Shown in pieces: positions 9,112-19,833 of a stretch of 64,000 nt of DNA (positions are counted from its first letter, which is position 1; every line of letters starts with the position of its first letter). Below the pieces are notes generated by a model. The model saw only the letters and a program-made list of their open reading frames with translations, had not been told where the DNA came from and ran no database searches. Made by a program: the position numbers and the translations under genes. This stretch comes from Flectonema sp. DT1601 (lineage: Eukaryota > Euglenozoa > Diplonemea > Diplonemida > Diplonemidae): NCBI GenBank assembly GCA_964019425.1, contig OZ025793.1:868001-932000 (forward strand). Reading direction: 5' to 3'.

Positions 9112-10892
9112 TCACATGCGAAGGACGTCATCAATTGCAAACGTTTTCGTCTCCCGTATCTGAGGTCTCTCTTCAAGCAGGTCAGCAACTCTACTCAGTT
9201 GCTTCCCTAATGGATCTCTGATGCTCTCGAGATTTTCTCTCGACGGATTTTCTTCTTTTTTCTTCTCTGGAGCAGTGACCGGACTGGAACTGAGAATACC
9301 AGTTAGGGGACTTTTATTTTGTTTGTTTATTCTGCCGGAAGTCATTTTATTTTTACCATTAAGTAACTGAACGTAGTGAGGTTTTCGTTGGATATTTGCG
9401 ACTGCGTCAGTGTTCCCAGTTCGACGATGGGCTTCAATAAGATATTGGTAATGAACGAGTGTCATTCGTACTTTAGAATTCGACGTGAGCTGGTTAAAAA
9501 TTGAAAAGACCATCTGAGGTTGTTGTGAAGCAAGATAAACTTTCATCATAAATCCGTAAGAGTGATGAGTTACTATTGAGTTCACGATGCCGTATTTCCA
9601 TATCCACTTTGCAATCCTGAATGCTTCATCACCAGGTGTTGTTGTAGTTCTGGATGCAGTATCAAGAATCGCATTTATCGAAGATTCCGACGGTCTGATC
9701 TTCTGCGTATTCGTCATTTTCAAAAAGAATTCCGCAGCCTTCCTTACTTGAAGTGAATCTCTAAAAACAAATAACATCGACGTACACATTCTCTCATCCA
9801 TTTTCATATTTTCTTTCAGCACAGCCTGCAACAGCGCTTCAGCCTCTTGATATCGCCCAGGGTATACCTTTCTTACTACTTTCAGTACAGCACTGAAAGC
9901 ATGTGCGTCCATTTGAATTCCGTCAGTCATCATATTTCTGACTAGTCTGTGAAGTTCTTCCTTCGTCTGCGCTCCTCCAAGTAGGACTGTGTACGTCCAA
10001 AGGTCTGTCTTGTATCCAGAACTTATCATTTCCCTGTGGATTTTATGAGCGTGCTCATGATCATCTGTTTTATTATTTAATTAATTATCAGTTCAACAAC
10101 TGCTGTCAGTTTCTTAATAATAATAAAATCAGGTCAACACATACCAAAACTCATAAGTGTTCCAATCATAGTAACAAAGCAATGATGATCAGGAGCTACC
10201 TTTAGTGCTGTCATGTCAGTCCATACTCGGTAGGTTTCACGACGGAGATTTTGAACAACTTCAGGCTTAGCGCTTGTGGAGGCGCGAAGTGAACTAATAA
10301 TCATTGATATAATAAATACATCAGGACTGAATCCATCACTCTGCATCTCACGAACAGCAAACCTAACCAACGTACTGAAGCGAGCTTGAGAAGCTCCTTG
10401 GATCACAACAGTGTAGACTCGTTGAGTTATGGTGTGTCCATTATCTTTAAACCACTTAAACGTTCTATACTGTTCTTGTACTAAGGAATATGTTTTAGTT
10501 CCAACTGCACACGTTACGTCAATCCGTTTAGCAGATCTAATACGAGGTACGAATGATGATAGAAATGCAATAACGCAGTCTTCTGAAAATAAATATTCTT
10601 GTTTGTGCATGGCTTTTAAAAACTTAACTAATGCCTGTGCAATGACCAGAGGGGAAGGACTTTTCACCGCAGTAAGCATGTTTCTGATCGCTCTTCCGTC
10701 TTCCTTTTCAACTCCCCGATACGAACTTGATAATTTATTTCTCCATATCGCTGTCACCTCACCTCCAAAATAACCTTCAGAGATCCCTTTCACAAAGCTT
10801 TGATACTTAGCAGCATCCTCTGCGCTCACTCTGGGTGTTAAGTGTACATTTCGTGATGCAGTTGCGAGCCTTGCTAGTGTGCGAGTGAGCAT
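9112..10892 (-). CDS. PPR (pentatricopeptide) protein, probably mitochondrial (2 exons)
   Basis: Exons 10,892-10,145 and 10,064-9,112 total 567 codons (566 residues plus stop) with one 80-nt GT-AG intron in phase 1 (TTTTG|GTATG..AACAG|ATG). Helical repeats of about 35 residues are visible: ITQRVYTVVIQGA, PDHHCFVTMIGTLMSFD|DHEHAHKIHREMISSG, TDLWTYTVLLGGA, MDAHAFSAVLKVV, RPSESSINAILDTAS. The helix pairs with an M..G boundary are typical of P-class PPR motifs. PPR proteins bind organelle RNA one base per repeat and act in its processing, stability or translation. The leader MLTRTLARLATASRNV is Arg/Ser/Ala-rich with no acidic residue, as in mitochondrial presequences. The gene lies just downstream of MPP-beta on the same strand; nothing shows co-transcription. 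Confidence 0.85.
10065..10144 (-). other. PPR gene intron
   Basis: GTATGTG donor and AAAACAG acceptor on the minus strand. Splicing restores a continuous PPR repeat across the junction (G|AT giving Asp). Confidence 0.82.
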
Positions 10893-11184
10893 AAAATTAA
10901 CTCATTTTTTTTTTTATAACATGTTAGATACCAATTCTCTGATGTGTAATAAAACATTAACAACAACATGCTCTACATCTTACACATTGAGGTAGCAGGT
11001 TCAACAAGAGTTTTTATATTGTCTCTGTGAGAAAACAATATCATTATTTTCGTTGTCTCGTCTGTACATTTTATTTTCATATGAGTGAGTGAGAACAGCT
11101 GATTGTTGTCAAAAAAAAAAAAAAAAAAAAAAAAAAAAGTGTGGTTATGTTACACCTTGCTTTCTTTTCTACTTTTTCTGGTTT

Positions 11185-11219
<35 letters not shown>

Positions 11220-12009
11220 CTTTTTTTTCGCCGAAGCGAAGATGCCGGGAAGAAACCACATGCTAGTACAGTTCTTTTACTTTTCTTTGTCTGCTGGAAT
11301 TCTATCTGAGAAAACCGGTAGTCTTTAAAATTGTAAGCCAAGTACAAGTTGCCTCCTGACGGGTATATTGTGGGTAGTTCGAAAACGTTGCTCTCCAAAA
11401 TATAACAAGACTCTACTCCACCCGCGTCAGGCGCATCTCTTGTCTTAGCCCTAGCATGCTACGTTGGAACATTGTCACCAGCCCGGTGGACCAAGTTGTA
11501 CAAAAACACCCTAACTGACCCGGATCACACGAACATTGCTATAAGCACACTTGCCGTCTCGTTTTGAAATACTGAGGTGTTAGTATTTTGGGGTTGTTGT
11601 GGTCAGACTCCAACAAAATGATAATTGCGGTTCTTTATTTTTGGTGTGATACTTCATATCGTAAGCACAAGATAGTCCCTACAGACCATCAAGTCAGTGT
11701 ACTTGATTGCAATATGAGCGAAAAAAATCAAAAATAAATTAATTTAAAAAAAATTGAGGGGGGAGAGTGAGAGTGAGAAACCGTTTTCAAAAATATATAG
11801 CGCACTCGTAAACAGTTTTATTAAACCAAACATCACCACGCACGAGTATTAGGATTGAAAGCCGCAACTCAGAGTAATTAATATTTCTCAAAATTAATTA
11901 CTTCGCTCAGAAACAGATAAAGAGCGATTTTTCCATGTCAGATCATTAATTGAAAAAAAGCCAAAAATAATTAGCCTATCGTCAGAGAAAACACCATTCA
12001 CAACAACAA

Positions 12010-12044
<35 letters not shown>

Positions 12045-12296
12045 ATATAAATAGGAATGCACTTAAAAATTGTGACTACAAACATCTAATAATATTTGAA
12101 TCTAATTCGCACATTTAGTATATCACTGGGCAACGAGGGGATACGTTGAATTCGATGATGGATTCTGAATTTAATGTATCGCCAGCCTAGCAGAACTTTA
12201 AAAGTATCTTACCCAGGTACGTTGTGCTCTAGTAACGTATAACAGATAGCCATTTACTGCTTGCAGAAGGCGGTAAGCCTACTACAGAGATATAAT
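10893..12296. other. 1.4-kb intergenic region
   Basis: Holds three extreme homopolymer stretches (A-run 11,110-11,138; T-run 11,186-11,228; A-run 12,010-12,041) around a more complex segment at 11,230-11,700 in which I find no frame or known RNA. It lies between the PPR start and the myotubularin 3' end. Confidence 0.5.
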
Positions 12297-14672
12297 TCAT
12301 CCATCTAACAACTCTTCACCACTCGACGCTCGTATTTGCTCAGCTTGCGGACGCGGACTGCCAGGTCGCTGAACAGCAGATGCAATGAGATCACCACAAC
12401 GTTTCTGCTCTGCTTCAAGGAGTGACCGAAGTTTTTTAATTTCTTCTTTTGCCTCAAAGAGTTCATCCTTAACAGGACTAGGAGGGTCACCCTCCGCAAC
12501 AGATGGATCGAGTAGTTGGGAATGAATTCTTGCGTTGATTTCATCTTCTTCTTCACTAAAATCGGATTCTTCTAAAGGACATCTAATCTCCAGTGGAACA
12601 TATGGTTGAACATACTCAAAGTCATGTTTCATATAAAATGATTCCCAAATGACTAGTCTCTTACTATTACAAGACGGTTTCAAAACAGACTTGTCTAATC
12701 GATAATAAGGATTGAGGAACTTCTTATGACCAGTTCTGCGCTCCTCATCCGTAAGTCTAAATATTTCTGTCCAAACAGAAACAGTTCTTTTCTTAACACC
12801 TTCGCCAATACGTTCCCTGTCAAAATTGCATAAGAAAGTACCAAACCTGCAGCTGTACACAGCCTCAACAAGGAACTCCAACAGGGAAGGTGTAAATTCA
12901 AAAACTGTTGGAAATTGCCGGAGCAATTGATAAACAGCATCAATCCACTGCATAAAGATGGGGCTGGGTTCAATGTGTGAACCCGTTTTTGTGTGTTTTG
13001 CTATACCTGAGGCATTTTGATCCTCGTCTACCTCGTTGCCTTGCCCAGCTTTGAATTTCTGTGTTGACATGCGACCCCGAAATTGGTGGCCTGAACGTTC
13101 CGCAAACTTGTGGCCAGGAATACACCACTCTTTTTCAATTAGAAGAGCAAATCCACGTATAGTTCTGTAGTGTGGATCCATTAGTAACATTGATGTAGAT
13201 GTCAGCTGAGATGTGCGATCCCATCCGTCTGAACAATGAACAAGTGAACTGCAACCAGCGATCATCTCATCAGCTATTCTACTAGCACCAAAGATTAGTC
13301 GTTGAACGTGAAGTCCCCACCCACTTTTATCCCATTCACTTCCGAATGCCGTATTCGGACCTGTAGGAGTTGGTACATTGTCTCTGTGGTTTGACATGTT
13401 ATTATTATACGCTTCAATTACTTTTTTAATCTTCTTCCATGATGCCTTCACCGCGTGTATGTTCTCCATTTGAAGGAATACAATGCGGCAGTTGTAATTA
13501 CGCGACGTTTCTACACCACCACCGCGAGCACGATTACCAGTAGCTGCAATCTGACTCCGAGCGTCAAAGATAACTGTTGGAGGACGCTTACTATGAGAAT
13601 ACTTCTCAATCACGGGATTTGGTCCTGGGCCTGCTGACAGCGAGGGAGGCTTTCCAGCCAACGATGGAGGCGCTGATAATGACGGAGGTGCTGATAACGA
13701 TGGAGGAGCCGACAACGACGGAGGTCCTCCCTTTACTGGGCGGCCGGATGGAGAGCTGCTATTTTCATCATCACTGAAACACGCTGGAATTGGAGTACCA
13801 CCAGGTACATAGGCTTGCGCAAGTAGAGTTTCTACAAACACTTCGTCTGCATGGCTTCTGTTGTTGTTACTTAATCCTGGGAGAGGTTGTGATGATCTGG
13901 CTAAAATAGCACCAGAATCTACGCTCAACCACGATATTATAGGAATTCTTGCTCGGGAACGGTATGAGGCGACAGCCCTGAGTAACTTGTTACTCGCATT
14001 CCTGGGAACAACAAATCTTGATGGATAAGTTGGAGAGAGGAGTTCTTCACCATCATCGCGGTCTAGTTCACAAATGCGGAACCACGGCCGAAGACACTTT
14101 TCGATACCCTTATCTGACCATTCATTCGCACTACTCGTCCCTGAGGAGTTTTCGTTTGGGTAAAATCTCGTCAATCGGTTCAATTCTTTTTCAATGTCAT
14201 AAATATTCCAACCATCTTCAATGTTTGGGTATCTTTTTATGTATTTCGAATAATGGTCAAAGGCAAACAGGCGTTCAAGTGGCGGTTCTCCTTGCTCAAC
14301 GATCCTACTGACTTCTCTAAGTCGTGAAACAAGTCCTTGAGATTCTCTCCTTCCTTTGAACCCCAGACGTAGGTCCCAAGGAAGTTTTGTTATTATTAAA
14401 ACCTCTTCTATCCAATCATCAACTTTGATCTTTCGATCTTTTATCTCCTCAATAGCCATAACAGGTATTTCAATGTTGTCATATCTCTCATCAAGAAAAA
14501 TTACCAGCACCCTGAACTGCGATGCTACTAAAGCAACAGGTCTCGCACTGTTCTCTTTACCATTCAGTACACATGGCCAATCCCCTTGCGTAACTTCCAA
14601 GAATATTGCGTCCCCCTCAACCTGAGGAGGCATTCTCCGCTTTATTGACCTCACAATGCTTTCACTCATCAT
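12297..14672 (-). CDS. Myotubularin-family phosphatase
   Basis: 791 residues in one exon, ATG ATG at 14,672, TGA stop. The N-terminal ~130 residues fit a PH-GRAM domain (ALVASQFRVLVIFLDE, IPVMAIEEIKD). The myotubularin phosphatase domain follows, with the P-loop CSDGWDRTSQL at ~481, the full CX5R active site, so it should be active. The family dephosphorylates PI3P and PI(3,5)P2 on endosomal and lysosomal membranes. Residues ~320-350 carry a PPSLSA repeat (four near-identical heptads) inserted ahead of the catalytic core, probably a disordered loop. Just before the C-terminus, LFEAKEEIKKLRSLLEAEQKR is a likely coiled coil for dimerisation. No FYVE domain is seen. Confidence 0.93.
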   Translation of the reverse strand: MMSESIVRSIKRRMPPQVEGDAIFLEVTQGDWPCVLNGKENSARPVALVASQFRVLVIFLDERYDNIEIPVMAIEEIKDRKIKVDDWIEEVLIITKLPWDLRLGFKGRRESQGLVSRLREVSRIVEQGEPPLERLFAFDHYSKYIKRYPNIEDGWNIYDIEKELNRLTRFYPNENSSGTSSANEWSDKGIEKCLRPWFRICELDRDDGEELLSPTYPSRFVVPRNASNKLLRAVASYRSRARIPIISWLSVDSGAILARSSQPLPGLSNNNRSHADEVFVETLLAQAYVPGGTPIPACFSDDENSSSPSGRPVKGGPPSLSAPPSLSAPPSLSAPPSLAGKPPSLSAGPGPNPVIEKYSHSKRPPTVIFDARSQIAATGNRARGGGVETSRNYNCRIVFLQMENIHAVKASWKKIKKVIEAYNNNMSNHRDNVPTPTGPNTAFGSEWDKSGWGLHVQRLIFGASRIADEMIAGCSSLVHCSDGWDRTSQLTSTSMLLMDPHYRTIRGFALLIEKEWCIPGHKFAERSGHQFRGRMSTQKFKAGQGNEVDEDQNASGIAKHTKTGSHIEPSPIFMQWIDAVYQLLRQFPTVFEFTPSLLEFLVEAVYSCRFGTFLCNFDRERIGEGVKKRTVSVWTEIFRLTDEERRTGHKKFLNPYYRLDKSVLKPSCNSKRLVIWESFYMKHDFEYVQPYVPLEIRCPLEESDFSEEEDEINARIHSQLLDPSVAEGDPPSPVKDELFEAKEEIKKLRSLLEAEQKRCGDLIASAVQRPGSPRPQAEQIRASSGEELLDG
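13637..13712 (-). repeat. PPSLSA heptad repeat coding region in the myotubularin gene
   Basis: Tandem ~21-bp units code PPSLSA(G) about five times with small variations. This is an in-frame minisatellite likely to vary in copy number. Confidence 0.7.
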
Positions 14673-14859
14673 TTATTTTTATTTTATTTTTTTTGGTTGA
14701 TAATTAATGGCCAACCTGAAGTCAAATAAAAACAAGCTGAAACAACTTTTTTCCTGGAAAAGAATTGGCTTTATCTTAAACTATACAGAAAATAGTAATA
14801 TAAAACTTGTTGTTTTGTTTGTGCACGAAACTGGACTAAATCTCCATGTTCACTATCAC
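14673..14859. other. Upstream region of the myotubularin gene
   Basis: AT-rich with a T-rich stretch just upstream of the ATG (14,674-14,696). It probably holds the promoter and leader. Nothing else recognised. Confidence 0.4.
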
Positions 14860-16020
14860 GTGGGAAACGTCCGCGCTGATAAGGGTGCCCAGACTTTCTT
14901 ACTCGCAGATACAAAAGTTACTTCCGTTTTGTATTTACGTTTATTCCACCGCAAGCTACTCAAGTCTAAGAGAGCTCATGTACTCCTCTGAGATCTTAAC
15001 TCCTGCGTTCCAGAAAACCTTAGATTTCGGTCGCCTCTCCGCATCAGTTCGCACATTTCTATCAGGAGCTCTGTCGCCTCGTGTAGACGACAAAATGATC
15101 CCCGAAATCTTCCAGTAACTATGTTGCAGGTTCACGTGTGTTCAAGATCATTTTCCTTGTCAAGTTAGCTTCTATTCCTAGGGTGACTATGCACGTTCCA
15201 TCGTAATTGAATATTTCAGACATAGAGCTCGAAATCCATCTCTAACCGATTGCAGAACCTGTATATCATCCGATGCAAAGATGGCATTGTCGATCCACCC
15301 AATGCCGAACACATCCCTCCCATCTATTGCATCTTCAATCAGAGTAGTAGAACAGCTTGGGCTAATTGAGGTGCACCTCTGTACCCGATAGACGTGTACC
15401 GTATGTCATACGGTAGATCTTCTTGTCAACTCGAACAATGGTCTAATTCTCTCAGGAATCGGGAATTGAAAGAAATATAATGTGCAGTCAAACTCGCAAG
15501 CATACCCACGTAGTTACTATCGTTTCTTAAGACGGTAGCCTGCATGGCGTTAACGAGGTATAAGCTGTTAGCTCATTAATAATCTTACGATTTCGGATGA
15601 AACGTAGTTGTCCAGGTGTACTTTTCGGTGTGAGAACGCAGAGTGCATGAATCTATTCGTAATTGATGTAGGAGATGGTTCGGCGAAACCAAGCTCAAGC
15701 ATGTGTGCAGCGTGAGAGGTTTCAATTGGACATTCTTCGCGCCTATCCTAGATTCATCTTCCTGCAGCGAATTGTTAATCACTTGGATGAAAAAAGTTCG
15801 AATCAGCAATATATCTCATGTTTGATCTCAGGTTCGGATAGCCCATATTCGATCTGCTCCATCTGATCCAACGCGGACGACTGATTCACCTTGTCCTCTC
15901 TAGTTCTTCTCGAGGATTTTTCCTTCGCGCCTCTTCCTGATTGTTCTCGTGCGAAGTTCAATTCTTCGAACAGGATGGAATCAGCATCCACGATAGAGCT
16001 TGGATGGCATTTATACAACA
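14860..16020 (-). mobile_element. Copia-like (Ty1/Copia) pol fossil, broken
   Basis: Minus-strand pieces resemble Copia pol: an integrase-to-RT linker with the phrase DSILFEELNFAREQSG near 15,990-15,930, and RT-like pieces around 15,330-15,050 (DDIQVLQSVRDGFRALCLKYS and TLGIEAN.TRKMILNTREPAT). The frame is interrupted many times and no terminal repeats were found, so it is old and incomplete. Base composition is more GC-rich than its surroundings, consistent with relic coding sequence. Confidence 0.5.
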
Positions 16021-16352
16021 GGAGGTGAACTAGTCATCTAAAAATTCTTTTGTTTTAGGAATTAAACACAAAGAATAGAAAAATTTGCTAAGGAAAGGAA
16101 TTAATTAATTATTAGAAGTGTACCGATACATGACAACATCTAAAAACACATCGTTAAATAAAGCGATAAGCGCCAGGTGATCGATAAGATACTCCGGATC
16201 CCAAATCCTGGGTTCAGAGCATGCTTGTCCAAAAAGCTAAAGCTAAAGCTAAGCTTTTTAGAGCTAAGCTAAAGCTTTTTTTTAGCTTTTTTAGCTTTTT
16301 TGAAAAAAAAAAGCTAAAACTAACTAAAAATACCTCATTTTTGGACATTTTT
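16021..16352. repeat. AT-rich spacer with an AAGCT-type simple repeat
   Basis: 16,225-16,325 is made of AGCTAA/AAGCTTTTT permutations that form imperfect inverted repeats (AAAAGCTAAAGCT against AGCTTTTT). No coding potential. Confidence 0.6.
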
Positions 16353-16353
16353 G

Positions 16354-16440
16354 GTAATTTGCTTTCCATGTCTGTACAGCACATGAATAAAGAATATAAA
16401 GTAATACGCACAACTGGCAGAACAGATACTAAGGACATCT
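16354..16440. repeat. ~85-bp direct repeat, copy 1
   Basis: Starts GTAATTTGCTTTCCATGTCT and ends ACAGATACTAAGGACAT. It matches 16,564-16,650 with about one base difference in the shared core. The two copies flank a fragment related to the RNase H-type element at 61.2 kb. Confidence 0.85.
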
Positions 16441-16563
16441 ATCCTAATCTTAGATAGGTTCACCGCGCTGGGGTAGTGCCAGGTCCCGACGGGACACCGG
16501 CACCAACACCCCGACGCGAGTTGAAGAATGCCCCCAACGCCTGTTCCACCTTGGATCTGGCAG
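16436..16563 (-). mobile_element. Antisense fragment of the RNase H-type retroelement tail
   Basis: The reverse complement of 61,197-61,290 (tail of the RNase H-like frame) aligns to 16,463-16,556 with a few gaps: shared blocks include GTGCCAGGTCC, CGACGGGACACCGGC and CCCCAACGCCTGTT. It is preceded by CTATCCTAATCTTAGATAGG (16,440-16,459), which recurs at 18,811. A short fossil. Confidence 0.65.
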
Positions 16564-16650
16564 AGTAATTTGCTTTCCATGTCTGTACAGCACCTGAATA
16601 AAGAATATAAAGTAATACGCACAACTGGCAGAACAGATACTAAGGACATT
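16564..16650. repeat. ~85-bp direct repeat, copy 2
   Basis: Second copy of the repeat at 16,354. It runs directly into the first satellite array. Confidence 0.85.
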
Positions 16651-16652
16651 CA

Positions 16653-18217
16653 TTCACTGATTGTTTTTTTTTTTTTTTCAAAATTAATAAAAAAGAATAT
16701 AAAAAAAATACAAAAAAAAGAATAAACAATGTTATCATTGTTTTTTTTTATCGTTCGACTTTGTCGACTAATTTCTATTTTCCGTTTTTTTTCTTTAAAA
16801 AATAAATAAAAAGAATTTAAAAAAAAAAAGAATAAACAATGTTATCATTGTTTTTTTATCGATCGACTATGTCGATCACTTTCTATTTTCCGTCCTGGTC
16901 AAGACGCTAAACTGATTGTTTTTTTTTTTTTTTTTTTTTCAAAATTAATAAAAAAGAATATAAAAAAAAAAATAAAAAAAAGAATAAACAATGTTATCAT
17001 TGTTTTTTTTATCGTTCGACTCTGTCGACTAATTTCTATTTTCCGTTTTTTTTTCTTTAAAAAATAAATAAAAAGAATTTAAAATAAAAAAAAAGAATAA
17101 ACAATGTTATCATTGTTTTTTTATCGATCGACTATGTCGATCACTTTCTATTTTCCGTCCTGGTCAAGACGCTAAACTGATTGTTTTTTTTTTTAATAAA
17201 TAAAAAGAAATAAAAAAAAAAAAAAAGAATAAACAATGTTATCATTATTTTTTTATCGTTCGACTTTGTCGACTAATTTCTATTTTCCGTTTTTTTTTCT
17301 TTAAAAAATAAATAAAAAGAATTTAAAATAAAAAAAAAGAATAAACAATGTTATCATTGTTTTTTTATCGATCGACTATGTCGATCACTTTCTATTTTCC
17401 GTCCTGGTCAAGACGCTAAACTGATTGTTTTTTTTTTTTTTTCAAAATTAATAAAAAAGAATATAAAAAAAATACAAAAAAAAGAATAAACAATGTTATC
17501 ATTGTTTTTTTTTATCGTTCGACTTTGTCGACTAATTTCTATTTTCCGTTTTTTTTCTTTAAAAAATAAATAAAAAGAATTTAAAATAAAAAAAAAGAAT
17601 AAACAATGTTATCATTGTTTTCTTATCGATCGACTATGTCGATCGCTTTCTATTTTCCGTCCTGGTCAAGACGCTAAACTGATTGTTTTTTTTTCAAAAT
17701 TAATTAAAAAAAAATATAAAAAAAATAAAAAAAAAGAATAAACAATGTTATCATTGTTTTTTTATCGTTCGACTTTGTCGACTAATTTCTATTTTCCGTT
17801 TTTTTTCTTTAAAAAATAAATAAAAAGAATTTAAAAAAAAAGATTAAACAATGTTATCATTGTTTTTTTATCGATCGACTATGTCGATTACTTTCTATTT
17901 TCCGTCCTGGTCAAGACGCTAAACTGATTGTTTTTTTTTCAAAATTAATAAAAAAGAATATAAAAAAAAACAAAAAAAAAAAAGAATAAACAATGTTATC
18001 ATTGTTTTTTTTTTATCGTTCGACTTTGTCGACTAATTTTTATTTTCCGTTTTTTTTTCTTTAAAAAATAAATAATAAGAATTTAAAAAAAAATAAAAAA
18101 AATGAATAAACAATGTTATCATTGTTTTTTTATCGATCGACTATGTCGATCACTTTCTATTTTCCGTCCTGGTCAAGACGCTAAACTGATTGTTTTTTCT
18201 TTAAAATAATTAAAAGG

Positions 18218-18249
<32 letters not shown>

Positions 18250-18364
18250 AATAAACAATGTTATCATTGTTTTTTTTTCTATCGATCGACTATGTCGATT
18301 AATTTCTATTTTCCGTCCCGATCGAGACGCTAAACTGATTGTTTCCTTTTTTTAAATAATAAAT

Positions 18365-18392
<28 letters not shown>
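16653..18392 (+). repeat. Satellite array S1 (alternating A/B monomers)
   Basis: Thirteen copies of the palindrome AACAATGTTATCATTGTT. Monomers alternate: type A (~135 bp) carries ATCGATCGACTATGTCGAT and the hairpin CGTCCTGGTCAAGACG followed by CTAAACTGATTG; type B (~110 bp) carries ATCGTTCGACTTTGTCGAC and lacks the CGTC..GACG hairpin. The pair forms a higher-order dimer of about 245-265 bp, varying mainly in A and T runs. It ends in terminal sequence T, so it is the 3' tail of a 5'-truncated LINE copy. Confidence 0.9.
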
Positions 18393-18396
<4 letters not shown>

Positions 18397-18803
18397 ATCT
18401 CCCTGCTATCCTCATATCCCCACAATAATATTATACCTTTTCATTTTCTCTTTCCTTTTCTGGTCTTTTTTTTTTTTTTTTTTCTTTTTTTTCCTTTTTC
18501 ATACAACGTTTTTTATTTATATTTTTTTTTTTTTTTTTTATTTTTTTCATGTTTGATTATTTCCTCTTCATATTTTTTTTTTCTTTTCTTTCTTTTTTTT
18601 TTTTTTTTCTCTGCCTCTCTCTTAATTCTGTTCGTTTCTTTGAAACGAAAATTCATTTGAATATTATTCCTTGGTCAGCAACAGTCATTGTCGCCCTCTG
18701 GGCCTGTTAAAAAAAAAAAAAAAAAAATAAAAAGAAAGTTTACATCGGGAATAGGGCAGGAGCCAAAAGCTCCCAGTCCGTTACTTCCCACTCTATCGAA
18801 TTC
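18393..18803 (+). repeat. Conserved LINE 3' terminal sequence T, copy 1
   Basis: Begins GAGCATCTCCCTGCTATCC, then pyrimidine-rich tracts, a hairpin TTCGTTTC-TTT-GAAACGAA, the block CAGCAACAGTCATTGTCGCC, a hairpin GGAGC-CAAAA-GCTCC, and ends TCTATCGAATTC. The same order occurs at every T copy. Confidence 0.88.
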
Positions 18804-19469
18804 TGACCCTATCCTAATCTTAGATAGGTTCACTTTTGAATTGAAGAGTGGAAGTGGGTGAGTGGCTGTGAACTGCAGAAGAAGTTCGATAATAACGATA
18901 AAACTAATAACAGTACCACTCACGCCGAATATATAATATGCACGAGGTAAGAGAAGTGGAATAAAATACACACAAAGTAATTTCGGTAGTTTATGTTTTC
19001 TTTATCATCGGCGCTGCTTTAGGACATGGTAGCAAATTACCTAAATGGAATTTCAAGAAGAAATGGGTTCCCCAGACTGTACATCCGCAGGATTATACTT
19101 AGTGCTGACCCACTCCAAATTATGAGGCAATCGGCGGGTGGAGGTGTTCACGATTTTTCACTTTGCTACACGAAAATTCACGATTTTTCACTTAATTTTT
19201 TGCTGCTTTCTGGTAGTGAAATCCCGTGAAAATGTATGAAAATGTGTGAAAATGTGTGAAAATGTGTGAATTCTAGTGAAAAAAGTGAGTGATATCCGGA
19301 TGGTACCGTTGGTGCTGTGCGATGTCAAACCTGTTCAGTTTGCCATACATGTCACTTTGACAACTAAATGGGCATCGCTTGTGCCCAGTGACCCATCACC
19401 CTTCCTGACCATCGCTTGTGGTGAGGTTCCGGACTTTGGACCGGCGCATCGCATGTGCGGTGGGTTTAA
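18804..19469. other. Unassigned spacer, probably 3' region of a divergent LINE copy
   Basis: Not satellite. It includes the 26-bp motif shared with 16,438 (at 18,809-18,834), a 19,148-19,285 stretch with CACGATTTTTCAC elements, and four tandem GAAAATGTGTG 11-mers at about 19,228-19,271. On the minus strand it lies directly downstream of the divergent LINE C-terminus, so it may be that copy's 3' untranslated region. Confidence 0.4.
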
Positions 19470-19833
19470 TCACTGAGGGGGCTCATTCTCGTTCAGACTG
19501 TTCTGTTCTGTAACAACCCGACCATGATCATTCAGCAAATATGAGATGTCAATTGTGGCTGCCTCTGACATGTCACGTGCAACCTCTGCCCAAAACTGGA
19601 GAAGTTGTCGCGGAGTGCGATGCTCCCGGGAGAATGAGATGAGACGTCTGAGCACACCATTCACAATACTATATTGTGCCCATGAAGCTAATTGGAACTT
19701 CAGGGCCGCAATTTGAGACCGTGCCAAGGCGAGTTGAACATTTAAATCGCTCGCCAGTCCCGTTAACATCATGGATTGCTCAAGCTGCTCTGCGTGAGTT
19801 GTACACCGTTGGTGATTCAGCTCCGAGAGGCGT
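19470..19833 (-). pseudogene. LINE C-terminal coiled-coil fragment with a variant end
   Basis: About 120 codons. The first part (MMLTGLASDLN.QLALARSQ then IAALKFQLASWA) is nearly identical to the LINE ORF2 C-terminus at 47.2-47.3 kb. After QLASWA it diverges completely into a different helical end (RRLISFSREHRTPRQLLQFW...) before its stop. It is cut at 19,833 where a T sequence begins. It shows that the family has at least two alternative C-terminal ends. Confidence 0.7.

Noticed and set aside
11230-11700. Possible structural RNA gene in the PPR-myotubularin spacer
   Set aside because: Complexity is higher than the surroundings, but I could match no snRNA, 5S, SRP or tRNA landmark.
16653-18392. 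Satellite as telomeric or simple microsatellite DNA
   Set aside because: The unit is over 100 bp with complex hairpin motifs and alternating types; no telomere-type hexa- or heptamer repeat is present.
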